DNA of 64,000 nt from Maricaulis maris (lineage in GTDB: Bacteria; Pseudomonadota; Alphaproteobacteria; Caulobacterales; Maricaulaceae). Shown here in pieces: positions 45,327-54,328 of this stretch. Position 1 is the stretch's first letter, and the number at the start of each line of letters is the position of its first letter. The position numbers and the translations under genes are program-made. The stretch is taken from assembly GCF_003634045.1 (NCBI RefSeq), contig NZ_RBIM01000001.1:558001-622000 (forward strand), given 5' to 3'. Below the pieces are notes generated by a model, which saw only the letters and a program-made list of their open reading frames with translations, was not told the DNA's origin and did not search any database.

Positions 45327-45923
45327 CTAGACCAGGCTATCCACCGCCAGACCCAGCGCCAGCAGGATCAGCGTGCCGCCGACCGCGATGTTGAACAGCT
45401 GCATGCGGATCGGGTCGGCAAGGAAGCGGCGGATGCCGCTGCCGAGCACCGCCCAGCTGCCCACCCCGATCAGGCAAAGCGCGAAGTACAAGCTGGCGAA
45501 CACGGCCAACTCGCGGCTGGGACCGGCCAGCTCGAACAGCGAGACCGCGGCCAGACAAGCCGCCCAAGCCTTGGGATTGACCCACTGCATCAGGGCGCCC
45601 TGCCACGCCCGTGGCAGGTCCGGCATGTCAGTCTCGGCAAGACCGGTCGGAGCGAGGGCGATCCTGATACCAAACCAGATAATCACGGCAGCGCCGATCA
45701 CTGACAGCGCCTGCATCCAGTAGCCGCCCAGCGCAGCGACCAGGTTGGCGGCGAGTCCCACGGTCACCAGCAGGGCTGTGAATCCGGCCGTCGAACCGAC
45801 CACAAACGGCAAAGCCCGAACCGGCCCGTGATGCAGGCCGGCGGACAGTGTCATCATGTTCACCGGCCCCGGCGAGATCGACATGGTCAGGGCAAATGCC
45901 CCCATGGCCAACAGATTTCCCAT
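45327..45923 (-). CDS. LysE-family amino-acid exporter
   Basis: 198 aa with six membrane helices. FALTMSISPGPVNMMTLSAG is the LysE/RhtB N-terminal signature and QWVNPKAWAACLAA the second conserved element. Members export amino acids or related compounds from the inner membrane. The AAAGGAGA Shine-Dalgarno is excellent. It is divergent from a LysR regulator, the classic arrangement for LysE-type control. Substrate unknown. Confidence 0.93.
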   Translation of the reverse strand: MGNLLAMGAFALTMSISPGPVNMMTLSAGLHHGPVRALPFVVGSTAGFTALLVTVGLAANLVAALGGYWMQALSVIGAAVIIWFGIRIALAPTGLAETDMPDLPRAWQGALMQWVNPKAWAACLAAVSLFELAGPSRELAVFASLYFALCLIGVGSWAVLGSGIRRFLADPIRMQLFNIAVGGTLILLALGLAVDSLV

Positions 45924-45986
45924 CGCAGTCTCCTTTGACGGAGAGGTAGCTTTGCCAGCCGGTTTTTATTAGATTGCACAATTAAA

Positions 45987-46001
45987 TTTCATTATTCGAA
46001 A
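45987..46001. promoter_or_regulatory. Candidate LysR-type (T-N11-A) site
   Basis: TTTC-ATTATTC-GAAA fits the T-N11-A rule with dyad arms, in an AT-rich 88-bp spacer between divergent lysE and lysR genes. Confidence 0.45.
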
Positions 46002-46011
46002 ATTCTGATGA

Positions 46012-46923
46012 ATGCTTGAGCATCTCAAATCCCTGGCCACTTTCGGCATGGTCCTGCGCGCCGGGTCGTTTCGCGGCGCGGCTGAGCGCCTTGGCATGGC
46101 GCCGTCAACGGTCAGCTATCACGTGACAGTGCTTGAGGAATTCATTGGCGCCCCACTCCTGAACCGCTCGACACGGCGGCTCTCTCCCACATCCCTGGGC
46201 GAGACGCTGGGTATCCAGGCTGAAGCCATGCTCGCCTCGGTCGATGGCGCATTGCGACTGGTGGATGAACAGACCGGACTGCTGCGCGGCTTGTTGTCCG
46301 TGACCTGTACATCCGCCGTCATCGGTGCCGGTTTTGGCGAGGTCGTCGCCCTGTTCACCCGCCGCCATGCGGACATCACACTGCGTCTTGATGTTTCCGA
46401 CTCCGCCGCCGACCTGATCTCCGGCCGTTTCGATCTGGGCATTCGCGCCGGCCGGTTTGCAGACAGCGCCATGAAGCGTCGCCGGATTGGCGCCATCCGC
46501 CGTGCCCTGGTCTGTGCACCGACATTGCTTCAGTCGGATGGGCCGATCCGCGATGCCAATGACCTGGTCGGGTTGCGCTGGATACGCCTGTCCAGCATGT
46601 CGTCGCGACGGCAGCTGGTGGCACCCGATGGCGACATGGTCGAACTGGCGACGCCGACCCATGCCGAGGTCGGCAGTATCGAGGCGATGATCGAACTCGC
46701 CCTGGCCGGTATGGGCGTGGCAACGCCGCCGGCGCATCTGGTCGGTGCCCATCTCGCGACCGGTGCCTTGGTCGAGCTCGCACCGGGCTGGCAGGCGCCG
46801 CCGATCGAATTGCAGGCGGTCTGGCCGGCATCACGCACCGACTCACCGCTGCGGCGGGCCTTTGTGGATCACTTGCTGGACGTGTGGGCGCCGACACTCA
46901 ATGGCCCGGCTCGAGCACGATAG
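46012..46923 (+). CDS. LysR-family transcriptional regulator
   Basis: 303 aa. The N-terminal winged helix reads FGMVLRAGSFRGAAERLGMAPSTVSYHV and STRRLSPTSLGE. The C-terminal type-2 periplasmic-binding-like effector domain follows (residues about 90-295). It is divergent from the LysE exporter gene and probably activates it in response to the exported compound. ATG at 46012. Confidence 0.94.
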   Translation: MLEHLKSLATFGMVLRAGSFRGAAERLGMAPSTVSYHVTVLEEFIGAPLLNRSTRRLSPTSLGETLGIQAEAMLASVDGALRLVDEQTGLLRGLLSVTCTSAVIGAGFGEVVALFTRRHADITLRLDVSDSAADLISGRFDLGIRAGRFADSAMKRRRIGAIRRALVCAPTLLQSDGPIRDANDLVGLRWIRLSSMSSRRQLVAPDGDMVELATPTHAEVGSIEAMIELALAGMGVATPPAHLVGAHLATGALVELAPGWQAPPIELQAVWPASRTDSPLRRAFVDHLLDVWAPTLNGPARAR

Positions 46924-47017
46924 AGGCGGTACAGGGCGGGTCGATCGCAAGCGTCAGCAGGCCGGATCGATGATTGCGGTCTGCAACGCGCAATCGCCGA
47001 TCCGTTGTTTCGTCCTG

Positions 47018-48220
47018 CTACGCCGCCTCGGCTGGCTTGCCCTTGAGCAGCGGCTGCGCCTTGCCATAGGTCAGCGAACGCCAGACCCATTCCAGCGGGC
47101 CGAAGCGGAAGAAGTGGAGCCAGATCGGTGACCAGATCAGCTGGATGGCCCAGACCATCACCACCAGCTTGGCCTGGTCGACCCGTTCCACCGTGCCGAA
47201 CAGGCCGAGGCCCGGCGCGCCGACAAAGATGAAGGTCATGATCAGGGTCTGGCTGAGATAATTCGTGAAGGCCATCCGCCCGGTTGCGGCGAAGAGTTTG
47301 ATGATCAGGCTGAAGAGGCCGATCTTCGAGAGCAACATCACGGCCGAGGCGTAGCCGAAGGACATGAGGATGCTGCCGCCATACATGTAGGCATTGCCGT
47401 CAGCCAGCGCGCCCGGTTCGAACTCGCCGGCAATCAGCGTATTGGTTGAGGCTTGGCAGAGATAATAGCCCAGCCCGATGCCGATGACGGCGAGAATGGC
47501 GTAGCGCAGATGGCCCCAACTGGCGGACAGGAAGCCACTCTTGTAGAGCGCCATGCCAAGCAGCATCAGGCCGGCCGTCCGCGGTCCGAGCATGAGGAAG
47601 CTGAAAACCTGGCCGAAGACGGCGAAGCCGGCATTCCAGGGAATGTGGTTGAGGAAGCCGGCCCGGTAGGCCTCGGTCATGCCGGTCATCAATCCGGCCA
47701 TCATCTCGGCTTCCTGGGCCGCGCTCTCCGGGCTCGCGAAGGCGGCGCCCATATATTTGCCGCCGACCCACAACAGTGCGCCGAGCGCGAGCAGGGGAAG
47801 GGCGGTCAACACCAGGCGTGGCACCGACCATCGCCGCGCCCCGACCACGATCAGTCCGAGCAGGGCGTAGTGAACCAGGATGTCACCCCACCAGAAGAGG
47901 TAGGCGTGGATGGCGCCGATCGCGAGCAGCCACAGCATGCGCCGGGTGTGCGGTCCCTTGTCCGGCCCGTCTCCCGCCATGAGGACGATGCCGGCCCCGA
48001 ACAGGGTCGAGAAAATCGTGATGAATTTGTAGGCGAAGAAGGTGTGGGCGAAAGCCCAGACTGACAGGCCTGCCGCACCCGCCTCGATCTGCATGGTCGG
48101 ATTGTCATAGGCCATCGGCGTCATCGCGAAGCCTTGGACATTCATCATCAAAATGCCCAGCACGGCGATGCCGCGCAGCGCGTCGATCGAGACCAGGCGA
48201 TCGGTCCTTGGTGCAGACAT
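47018..48220 (-). CDS. DUF418 membrane protein
   Basis: 400 aa. The start RLVSIDALRGIAVLGILMMN is the acyltransferase-3/DUF418 signature, followed by about ten hydrophobic segments. The C-terminal DUF418 domain contains ATGRMAFTNYLSQTLIMTFIF and FRFGPLEWVWRSLTYGK. Members are YeiB-like inner-membrane proteins, function unknown. ATG at 48220 with GGGGGAGC upstream. The 94-bp gap to lysR (46924-47017) shows no distinct feature. Confidence 0.92.
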   Translation of the reverse strand: MSAPRTDRLVSIDALRGIAVLGILMMNVQGFAMTPMAYDNPTMQIEAGAAGLSVWAFAHTFFAYKFITIFSTLFGAGIVLMAGDGPDKGPHTRRMLWLLAIGAIHAYLFWWGDILVHYALLGLIVVGARRWSVPRLVLTALPLLALGALLWVGGKYMGAAFASPESAAQEAEMMAGLMTGMTEAYRAGFLNHIPWNAGFAVFGQVFSFLMLGPRTAGLMLLGMALYKSGFLSASWGHLRYAILAVIGIGLGYYLCQASTNTLIAGEFEPGALADGNAYMYGGSILMSFGYASAVMLLSKIGLFSLIIKLFAATGRMAFTNYLSQTLIMTFIFVGAPGLGLFGTVERVDQAKLVVMVWAIQLIWSPIWLHFFRFGPLEWVWRSLTYGKAQPLLKGKPAEAA

Positions 48221-48388
48221 GGTGCTCCCCCCAATTGTCGTCCGGCGAAACTATAGGCATGCCGGAACGGAATGTCGCCGGGACATTGCCGTCGCCAATT
48301 CCCCCTTTTGATGTTGACCGGGGTGATCAGGTGTGTCCGTGCGCGGTGGCTTGTGCGAAACTCAGGAAATCATTGTCCGGAGACTTCC

Positions 48389-49102
48389 ATGCACCGTCGT
48401 TCTGTCATGCTCGGCCTTGGCGCCAGCGCCCTGGCCATCACCGCACCGGTCTCGGCTGTCCAGTTTGGTCTGTCCGAAAACCAGGCCCGCGACGGTATCC
48501 GCTCGGCGCTCAGCCAGGCAGCCCGACTGGCGACCACCCGGCTTGGTCAAACCAACGGCTTTTATGGTGATCCGCAGGTTCGCATTCCGCTGCCTTCGCG
48601 GGTCCGCGACGTCCAGTCGATGCTCCGTCGGGTGGGGATGTCGCAACAGCTCGACGATCTCGAACGCCAGCTCAATCGGGCCGCCGAAGCGGCGATGCCG
48701 GCGGTGCAGACCATTTTCGTCAACGCGGTTCGCTCGATCACGCTGGAAGATGCAGTCGGCATTGTCCGTGGTGGCGACCGCTCGGCCACGGATTATCTCG
48801 AACGGCGGACATCCGACCCGCTTTTCGCGCTGATCCGGCCACGCATGGCGAGCACGCTGGAAGCGTCCGGTGCCTATCGCACACTGCAGCCGATCGAACA
48901 GCGGCTGAACAATCAGGGCGGCATGCTGGGCCGGTTCCTGCGCGGTCGTTCCAGCGGCGGGTCCCTGCAGGACCAACTGACTGACGACGCCTCGCGCCGG
49001 GCCATGGCCGGCGTCTTCCACTATGTCGGTGAGGAGGAGCGGGCGATCCGCCGCGACCCGGTTAACCGGACCACCGACATCTTGCGCCGGGTGTTTGGCT
49101 AG
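48389..49102 (+). CDS. DUF4197 exported protein
   Basis: 237 aa from the ATG at 48389 (CCGGAG upstream). A signal peptide (RRSVMLGLGASALAITAPVSA) is followed by GLSENQARDGIRSALSQA, then a long helical region. YGDPQVRIPLPSRVRDVQSMLRR and RSITLEDAVGIVRGGDRSAT identify DUF4197. Likely periplasmic and of unknown function. Its stop overlaps the convergent caxA-like stop in CTAG (49099-49102). Confidence 0.88.
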   Translation: MHRRSVMLGLGASALAITAPVSAVQFGLSENQARDGIRSALSQAARLATTRLGQTNGFYGDPQVRIPLPSRVRDVQSMLRRVGMSQQLDDLERQLNRAAEAAMPAVQTIFVNAVRSITLEDAVGIVRGGDRSATDYLERRTSDPLFALIRPRMASTLEASGAYRTLQPIEQRLNNQGGMLGRFLRGRSSGGSLQDQLTDDASRRAMAGVFHYVGEEERAIRRDPVNRTTDILRRVFG

Positions 49103-50088
49103 CCGCCGACCGCGCTGCGGGCCAGAATGACGATATAGCCGATATAGCTGGCGAAGAGCAGGCCGCCGAGAAGGCGGCTGATCGGCTGTTTGGCCATGAT
49201 GACGCCGGCGATGATGATGCTGGCGCCGAGCATGACCCACAGGTCGAGACCGAAGAAGGACTCCGGAACCGGCAGGTCGACACCGATCGCCGAGGCTGCC
49301 AAGCCGGTGGCACCGCCGACGGCAAAGACGTTGAAGATGTTGGAGCCAAGCACATTGCCGATGGCGAGTTCCGCCTGTCGCCGGACCGACGCCATGACGA
49401 CGGTTGCCAGCTCCGGCAGCGACGTGCCGAAAGCGACGGCGGTCAGACCGATCAGGGCATCGTCAACACCCAGGTCTGCAGCAGCAGCCGTACCGCCGGT
49501 GACGATCATGTGGGCGCCGATCGGAAGGCCGACGAGACCAATCAGCAGCGCGCCGAGGATGGTGGGCATGGATTTGGGCAGGCCGTCCATGTGCTCGAGA
49601 TCGGTCAGCTCGGCAATCGACGGGTCGTCGGTCTTGCCGCGCGCCAGGAAAGCCAGCAGCAGCACATAGGCGATGATCAGCGCGAACAGGACATAGCTCT
49701 CGACCGGCGAGATCAGCCGGTCCCAGCTCACGGCGATGAGGATGACCGCCGCGCCCAAGGCGAAGATGGCATTGCGACGCACGCCTGGCGTGGTCGTCGC
49801 GATGGCACCGAAAACGGCCGGAAGGCCGAGAATCAGGAGGAAATTGGCGGTGTTCGAACCGACGATATTGCCCAGGGCGAGGCCCGGCGCGCCGGTCAGG
49901 GCCGACTGGATCGAGACCACGAGTTCCGGTGCCGACGTTCCAAACGCAATGATCGTCAGGCCGACCAGCAACGGGGGAAGGCGCCAGACTTTGGCCAGGG
50001 CGGCGCCGCCACGCACCAGCAAATCCCCGCCGAACAGCAGGATGATAATGCCGACAAGAATCAGGGCGATATAGGCGGGAGCTGCCAT
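49099..50088 (-). CDS. Calcium/sodium antiporter (YrbG/CaxA-like)
   Basis: 329 aa with about ten hydrophobic segments. The two alpha-repeats are clear: GTSAPELVVSIQSALTG then GNIVGSNTANFLLILG, and GTSLPELATVVMASV then GNVLGSNIFNVFAVGG. It exchanges Ca2+ for Na+ or H+ at the inner membrane. ATG at 50088. A 26-codon ORF lies 27 nt upstream on the same strand. An acidic cytoplasmic loop occurs at about residues 150-165. Confidence 0.94.
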   Translation of the reverse strand: MAAPAYIALILVGIIILLFGGDLLVRGGAALAKVWRLPPLLVGLTIIAFGTSAPELVVSIQSALTGAPGLALGNIVGSNTANFLLILGLPAVFGAIATTTPGVRRNAIFALGAAVILIAVSWDRLISPVESYVLFALIIAYVLLLAFLARGKTDDPSIAELTDLEHMDGLPKSMPTILGALLIGLVGLPIGAHMIVTGGTAAAADLGVDDALIGLTAVAFGTSLPELATVVMASVRRQAELAIGNVLGSNIFNVFAVGGATGLAASAIGVDLPVPESFFGLDLWVMLGASIIIAGVIMAKQPISRLLGGLLFASYIGYIVILARSAVGG

Positions 50089-50115
50089 TTCAGGGCCGTC
50101 CGGATGGTTTGCGGA

Positions 50116-50196
50116 CTAGTCGAGGCGGCGGTATTCGATGAGATTGAGAAGCCCGAAAATGACGGCAACCGAGCCGATGGCAACCAGAGCGTACAT
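50116..50196 (-). CDS. Predicted 26-residue membrane peptide
   Basis: ATG at 50196-50194, stop TAG at 50118-50116. The product starts MYALVAIGSVAVIFGLLNL and ends IEYRRLD: one clean transmembrane helix followed by a charged tail. GGGGA lies 8 nt upstream of the ATG. It precedes the caxA-like gene on the same strand with 27 nt between them. I recall short alphaproteobacterial peptides with comparable LNxIE-type ends, but no characterised family. Too short for standard gene callers. Confidence 0.65.
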   Translation of the reverse strand: MYALVAIGSVAVIFGLLNLIEYRRLD

Positions 50197-50274
50197 GAGA
50201 GATATCCCCAAAACGGCGTACAATTCGCCCGTACATAACCTGCCCGCGCGGCACTGGCTAGCCGGGGATGCGGC

Positions 50275-50745
50275 ATGAACTGGCGGCAAAGTGTCGAACC
50301 GCTTGTCCGGCCGCTCCTGCAGGCATTCTGGCGCCTCTCACGGGGTACGACGCTGGGTGTTCGCGGCATCGTCATACGCGCCGACGGACACATCGTTCTG
50401 GTGCGCCACACCTATGTTGGCGGTTGGCATTTGCCCGGCGGCGGCGTTGAAAAAGGCGAGACCGTGCGGGATGCCCTTGCCCATGAATTGCGTGACGAGG
50501 CCGGTGTCGATATCAGCGGCGAGACACCTGTCCAGGGCGTGCATGCCAATCACCGACGCTTTCGCGGTGATCATGTCGTGGTGTGTGTGGTTCGCGACTG
50601 GCAACCTTGTGAACGCGGTGCGGCTGGCGAGATCGAGGCGGTGGACTGGTTCGATCCGGAACATCTGCCCGATGGTACCACGGATGCGACGCGGGCGCGG
50701 ATTACGGAGTTCCTCGGCCGGTCGCCGGTGTCCGACCTTTGGTAG
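50275..50745 (+). CDS. Nudix hydrolase
   Basis: 156 aa. The Nudix box GGGVEKGETVRDALAHELRD-EAGV (about residues 57-80) has a His in place of the usual Arg before the catalytic Glu (HELRDEAGV versus REx2EExG). The catalytic acidic residues remain. It starts with a 30-residue N-terminal extension. Substrate unknown; probably a nucleoside diphosphate derivative. Same strand as the following kinase genes but separated by 250 nt. Confidence 0.9.
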   Translation: MNWRQSVEPLVRPLLQAFWRLSRGTTLGVRGIVIRADGHIVLVRHTYVGGWHLPGGGVEKGETVRDALAHELRDEAGVDISGETPVQGVHANHRRFRGDHVVVCVVRDWQPCERGAAGEIEAVDWFDPEHLPDGTTDATRARITEFLGRSPVSDLW

Positions 50746-50780
50746 GCTTGCCGGCGGCAAGAAACCGCTCCTGGGAAGTT

Positions 50781-50844
50781 GCGGTGTACCGGACGAAGCT
50801 GACACGAAGCGAGGGATATCGGGCCAACCCATCCGGTACACCGC
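50781..50844. repeat. 13-bp inverted repeat upstream of the histidine kinase operon
   Basis: GCGGTGTACCGGA (50781-50793) is perfectly complementary to TCCGGTACACCGC (50832-50844), with 38 nt between. It lies about 155 nt before the kinase start in an otherwise featureless 252-bp gap. It could form a hairpin or be two half-sites for a regulator. Confidence 0.6.
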
Positions 50845-50997
50845 GGGGCGCACGCTGACGACATTAGGCGGGCCGGTCTGAACCCGAGCTGACAGGCGAT
50901 GACCCATTTTTGCCCTGAATGTGGCTTCAAGTGGGGACAAGTGCGGCAAAATCACTAGGATGGCCTCAGATGCGGTGATGGATCGGGATCGATTCGA

Positions 50998-53325
50998 ATG
51001 TCCACGACGCCGAGCGGCGATACCTATTTGCGGACGTCCTCGGACGCCGACGAACCGAAATCAGCGCTCCAGCGGCTGACCGACACCGATGGCTGGATCG
51101 GTCAGGTCCTGCCCGGACTGGTTGCGGTCACCTGTATTTTCATCGTCGCGCTCGCGGTCATGGCCGGCGAGGGGAGGCTGATGTCCTCGGCGCGTGAAAC
51201 CAATCTTCGCACGCTAGAAACCGTTCGCAGCAACACCCGTCAGCGTTTCGAATTATGGGCGCAATCGCGTGAGAATGATGCCCGCGTCTGGGCCGAAAAC
51301 AGCCGTTTGCAGGCCGCGGTTGAGGGGCTGGTCGACATGCCGGTTCCGGCGGCGCTGGCATCCTCGCCGGAACAGCAATGGCTGCGCGAGACGCTGGGGC
51401 CGTGGCTGACTGAATACGGCTATCGCGGATTCTTGTTGCTGGCGCCGAACGGCACCACGCTGGGGGCGATGCGCGACAATGATCTGGGACAGCCCTCGCT
51501 CGTGCTCGACTTGGTGAATGCTGATCGGCTCGCCACCACGGGTGTCGTGCTGACCCGGCCGCATATCGTCGATCTCGTGGACATCACTGATGCCAACGGC
51601 GTTGATTCGGTCGACGAGGAAATCCTGATGTACGCGGTCGCGGCCATTCGCGACGGTGGTGAATTACTGGGCTATCTCGCGCTGCGGATCGACCCGCTGT
51701 CTGAATATACGGCGACATTCCGGGTCGGCCGGACCGGGGTGTCCGGCGAGACTTTTGCGATTGATCGTGACGGTCGCCTGCTGACCGAGACCCGTTATGG
51801 CGAAGAATTGGTGGCGGCGGATCTGTTGGTCGAGGGGCATCCCTCGATCCTGCATGTCGAAGTGCGCGACCCGGGTGTCGATGTGACCATGGGCGGCATC
51901 CCTTCGCGGCCCTATGCCGAGTGGCCGCTCACCGAAGCCGCGCGCGGTGTGATTGCCGACGGGCAGGGGCATAACTTGCAAGGCTATCGCGATGTTCGCG
52001 GCGTACTGGTGATGGGGGCTTGGGACTGGGATCCGGCCCGCGATATCGGCATCATCACCGAGGTCGAGCTTGGCGAGGCGATGGCGGGCGCCAACAATGC
52101 CCGTGCCGTGCTGCGTGTCTTTGCCGTGGCGATGGCGCTGTCTTTCATCCTGCTGGCGGTCCTCTTCTCGGCCCACCGTTCGATCACCCGTCGCCGCGCC
52201 CAGGCGACCCATGAGGCCAATCAGCGTCTGTCGCAGATCCTGATGACAGCGGCCGAGGGGATTTACGGCATTGATGGCGATGGTGTTGTCACCTTCATCA
52301 ATCCGCGCGCTTGCGCGATGCTGGGCTATCACGAGGATGAGCTGATCGGCAAAAACATGCACGCCGTGGTGCACCATTCGCGGCGCGACGGCTCGATCTA
52401 TCCGCGCGAGGAATGTCCGATCCATTGTGCCGGCGTACCGGCGGAATCGCCGGATGGCGACGTGTTCTGGACCAAGAACGGCCAACCGATTCCGATCGAG
52501 TCCGCATCGTCGCCGATCGACCCGCTCGACAAGTCGGTGGGGGCGGTGGTCACCTTCCGCGATGTCACCAACCGCAAACGCGACGAGTTGGCCCTGCGCC
52601 GCTATGCCCAGGAGCTCAAGCGCTCGAACTCGGAATTGCAGGAATTCGCCTACGCGGCCTCGCATGACTTGCAGGAACCCTTGCGCAAGATCCAGGCATT
52701 CGGTGAGCGCCTGAACAATAAATGTTATGACGCGCTCGATGACACCGGTCGCCATTATCTCGAGCGCATGGTCGACGCCTCGACCCGGATGCGGCGCCTG
52801 ATTGACGACTTGCTGAGCTATTCGCGGGTCAATTCCAAAACCACCAGCTTCCTGCCGGTCGACATGTCGGCAGTGGTGGCGGATGTCCTGTCTGATCTGG
52901 AGCCGCGCATCAATGCCGAGGATGCCAAGATCCGGGTCGGCGAATTGCCGGCGATCGAAGCCGATCCGGGGCAGATGCACCAGCTCTTCCTCAACCTGTT
53001 GGCCAACGCCTTGAAATTCCGCCGTCCTGGTGTCCAGCCGTCGATTTCCATCGAGGGCAGTGTCGAGGTGGGCGAGAACGGTGCCATGGCGCGCATTGCC
53101 GTGGCCGACAATGGCGTCGGTTTCGAGCCGCGTCATGCGGAGCGAATTTTCGGCATGTTCGAGCGTCTGCACGGGCGTGACGAGTTTGACGGGACCGGCG
53201 TTGGCCTGGCCACGTGCCGCAAGATCGCCGAGCGGCATGCCGGCGAGTTGACAGCCTGGGGCGAACCCGATGCCGGCGCAGTCTTCACACTGCTCCTGCC
53301 GGTCCGGCAGGGCAATGTGATGTAG
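50998..53325 (+). CDS. Membrane hybrid-sensor histidine kinase (Cache-like + PAS)
   Basis: 775 aa. TM1 is at about 35-57, a periplasmic sensor of about 310 residues resembling a double Cache domain follows, then TM2 at about 370-392. A PAS domain (409-535) has ILMTAAEGIYGIDGDGVVTF and GAVVTFRDVTNRKRDE. The kinase core is phytochrome-like: SHDLQEPLRKIQAF with H556, LFLNLLANALKFRRPG, VADNGVGFEPRHAERIFGMF and DGTGVGLATCRKIAERH. It is first in an HK-HK-receiver operon and probably phosphorylates the Rcp1-like receiver. Confidence 0.93.
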   Translation: MSTTPSGDTYLRTSSDADEPKSALQRLTDTDGWIGQVLPGLVAVTCIFIVALAVMAGEGRLMSSARETNLRTLETVRSNTRQRFELWAQSRENDARVWAENSRLQAAVEGLVDMPVPAALASSPEQQWLRETLGPWLTEYGYRGFLLLAPNGTTLGAMRDNDLGQPSLVLDLVNADRLATTGVVLTRPHIVDLVDITDANGVDSVDEEILMYAVAAIRDGGELLGYLALRIDPLSEYTATFRVGRTGVSGETFAIDRDGRLLTETRYGEELVAADLLVEGHPSILHVEVRDPGVDVTMGGIPSRPYAEWPLTEAARGVIADGQGHNLQGYRDVRGVLVMGAWDWDPARDIGIITEVELGEAMAGANNARAVLRVFAVAMALSFILLAVLFSAHRSITRRRAQATHEANQRLSQILMTAAEGIYGIDGDGVVTFINPRACAMLGYHEDELIGKNMHAVVHHSRRDGSIYPREECPIHCAGVPAESPDGDVFWTKNGQPIPIESASSPIDPLDKSVGAVVTFRDVTNRKRDELALRRYAQELKRSNSELQEFAYAASHDLQEPLRKIQAFGERLNNKCYDALDDTGRHYLERMVDASTRMRRLIDDLLSYSRVNSKTTSFLPVDMSAVVADVLSDLEPRINAEDAKIRVGELPAIEADPGQMHQLFLNLLANALKFRRPGVQPSISIEGSVEVGENGAMARIAVADNGVGFEPRHAERIFGMFERLHGRDEFDGTGVGLATCRKIAERHAGELTAWGEPDAGAVFTLLLPVRQGNVM

Positions 53326-53355
53326 CCCGCTTAACGCGCAGGGCGAAGGACAGGC

Positions 53356-54282
53356 ATGAGGCAAGCTGGGCAAGTGCTGCATCGATTTGCGCCGATCTTC
53401 ATCGGCGCCGCGGTTGGCGTGTTGGCCCTCGTCTTGGCCCTGCCCTTCCTGTCTCGGCCGTGGCCAGGCGCCGCCGAGACCGTTCTGATCACGCTGGGCG
53501 CGGTCGCCGCTGCCGGACTGGCTTGGCTGGCGGGGCACGGCCTGCGGCAGGCGGGTCTGGCCCGGCGCGAGGCCGAGGCCCTGCGGCGCCGTGTCGAGGA
53601 CGTCGGGATATTCGCCAGCGCCGCGCGCCATGACCTGCGTGAGCCGCTGCGCAAGATCATCGCATTTGGTGACCGGCTGACCGAACGGCTCGGTCCGCTG
53701 CCAGACGATCCGCAAGTGGCGCGCTATGCGGAGCGGATGTCCGATGCGGCCGGGCGCATGCGGGGCCTGCTCGATGAATTGACGATCTGGGCGGGCGTCA
53801 ATGACACCAGTACGACGATGGAGCCTGTCGCTGTGCGCGAGGTCCTGGAGCCGCTTGTTGCCGGTGCGAGCGAACCATTGGCGGCGTGCGGCGGCCGGGT
53901 CGAACTTGGTGAATTGCCCGATATTCACGCCGACCGCCGTCAATGCAAGATCCTGTTCGAAATCTTGCTGGCAAATGCCATCCAGTATGCGTCTGACGGA
54001 CGCCCGCTGGTCGTGTCGGTTGCCGGCGAGGTCGCTGCCGACGGGGGCGTCGTCATCCGCTTCGCCGACAACGGGATCGGCTTTGATGACGACAAGGCGG
54101 AACGCATCTTCCTGCCTTTTGAGCGACTGCATGCGCGGGACGCCTATCCAGGCACCGGAATCGGCCTCGCCACCGCCCGCAAAATCGCGGAACGACACGG
54201 CGGACAACTGCTGGCGCGTGGAGAAATGGGAATTGGCGCCGTCTTCACCTTGATCTTGCCGCGCCAAAAGGCGAGTTTGTAA
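53356..54282 (+). CDS. Short membrane histidine kinase, paralogue of the upstream kinase
   Basis: 308 aa. Two membrane helices near the N-terminus (about 11-33 and 40-60), a short helix, then a core nearly superimposable on the upstream gene: RHDLREPLRKIIAFGDRL with H92, LLANAIQYASDGRP, FADNGIGFDDDKAERIFLPF and PGTGIGLATARKIAERH. It lacks a PAS or Cache domain. It likely arose by tandem duplication with sensor loss and may modulate the shared receiver. Gap to the first kinase is 30 nt. Confidence 0.9.
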   Translation: MRQAGQVLHRFAPIFIGAAVGVLALVLALPFLSRPWPGAAETVLITLGAVAAAGLAWLAGHGLRQAGLARREAEALRRRVEDVGIFASAARHDLREPLRKIIAFGDRLTERLGPLPDDPQVARYAERMSDAAGRMRGLLDELTIWAGVNDTSTTMEPVAVREVLEPLVAGASEPLAACGGRVELGELPDIHADRRQCKILFEILLANAIQYASDGRPLVVSVAGEVAADGGVVIRFADNGIGFDDDKAERIFLPFERLHARDAYPGTGIGLATARKIAERHGGQLLARGEMGIGAVFTLILPRQKASL

Positions 54283-54328
54283 CAAGACGAACCCAAATCA
54301 AGGCTCTAACCGGGTTGAGGCTGTCATC

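Noticed and set aside
51664-54285. Very long open frame (about 870 codons) on the minus strand
   Set aside because: It lies opposite two kinase genes with clear catalytic motifs; its translation is low-complexity and matches no domain. High-G+C codon bias creates such antisense frames.
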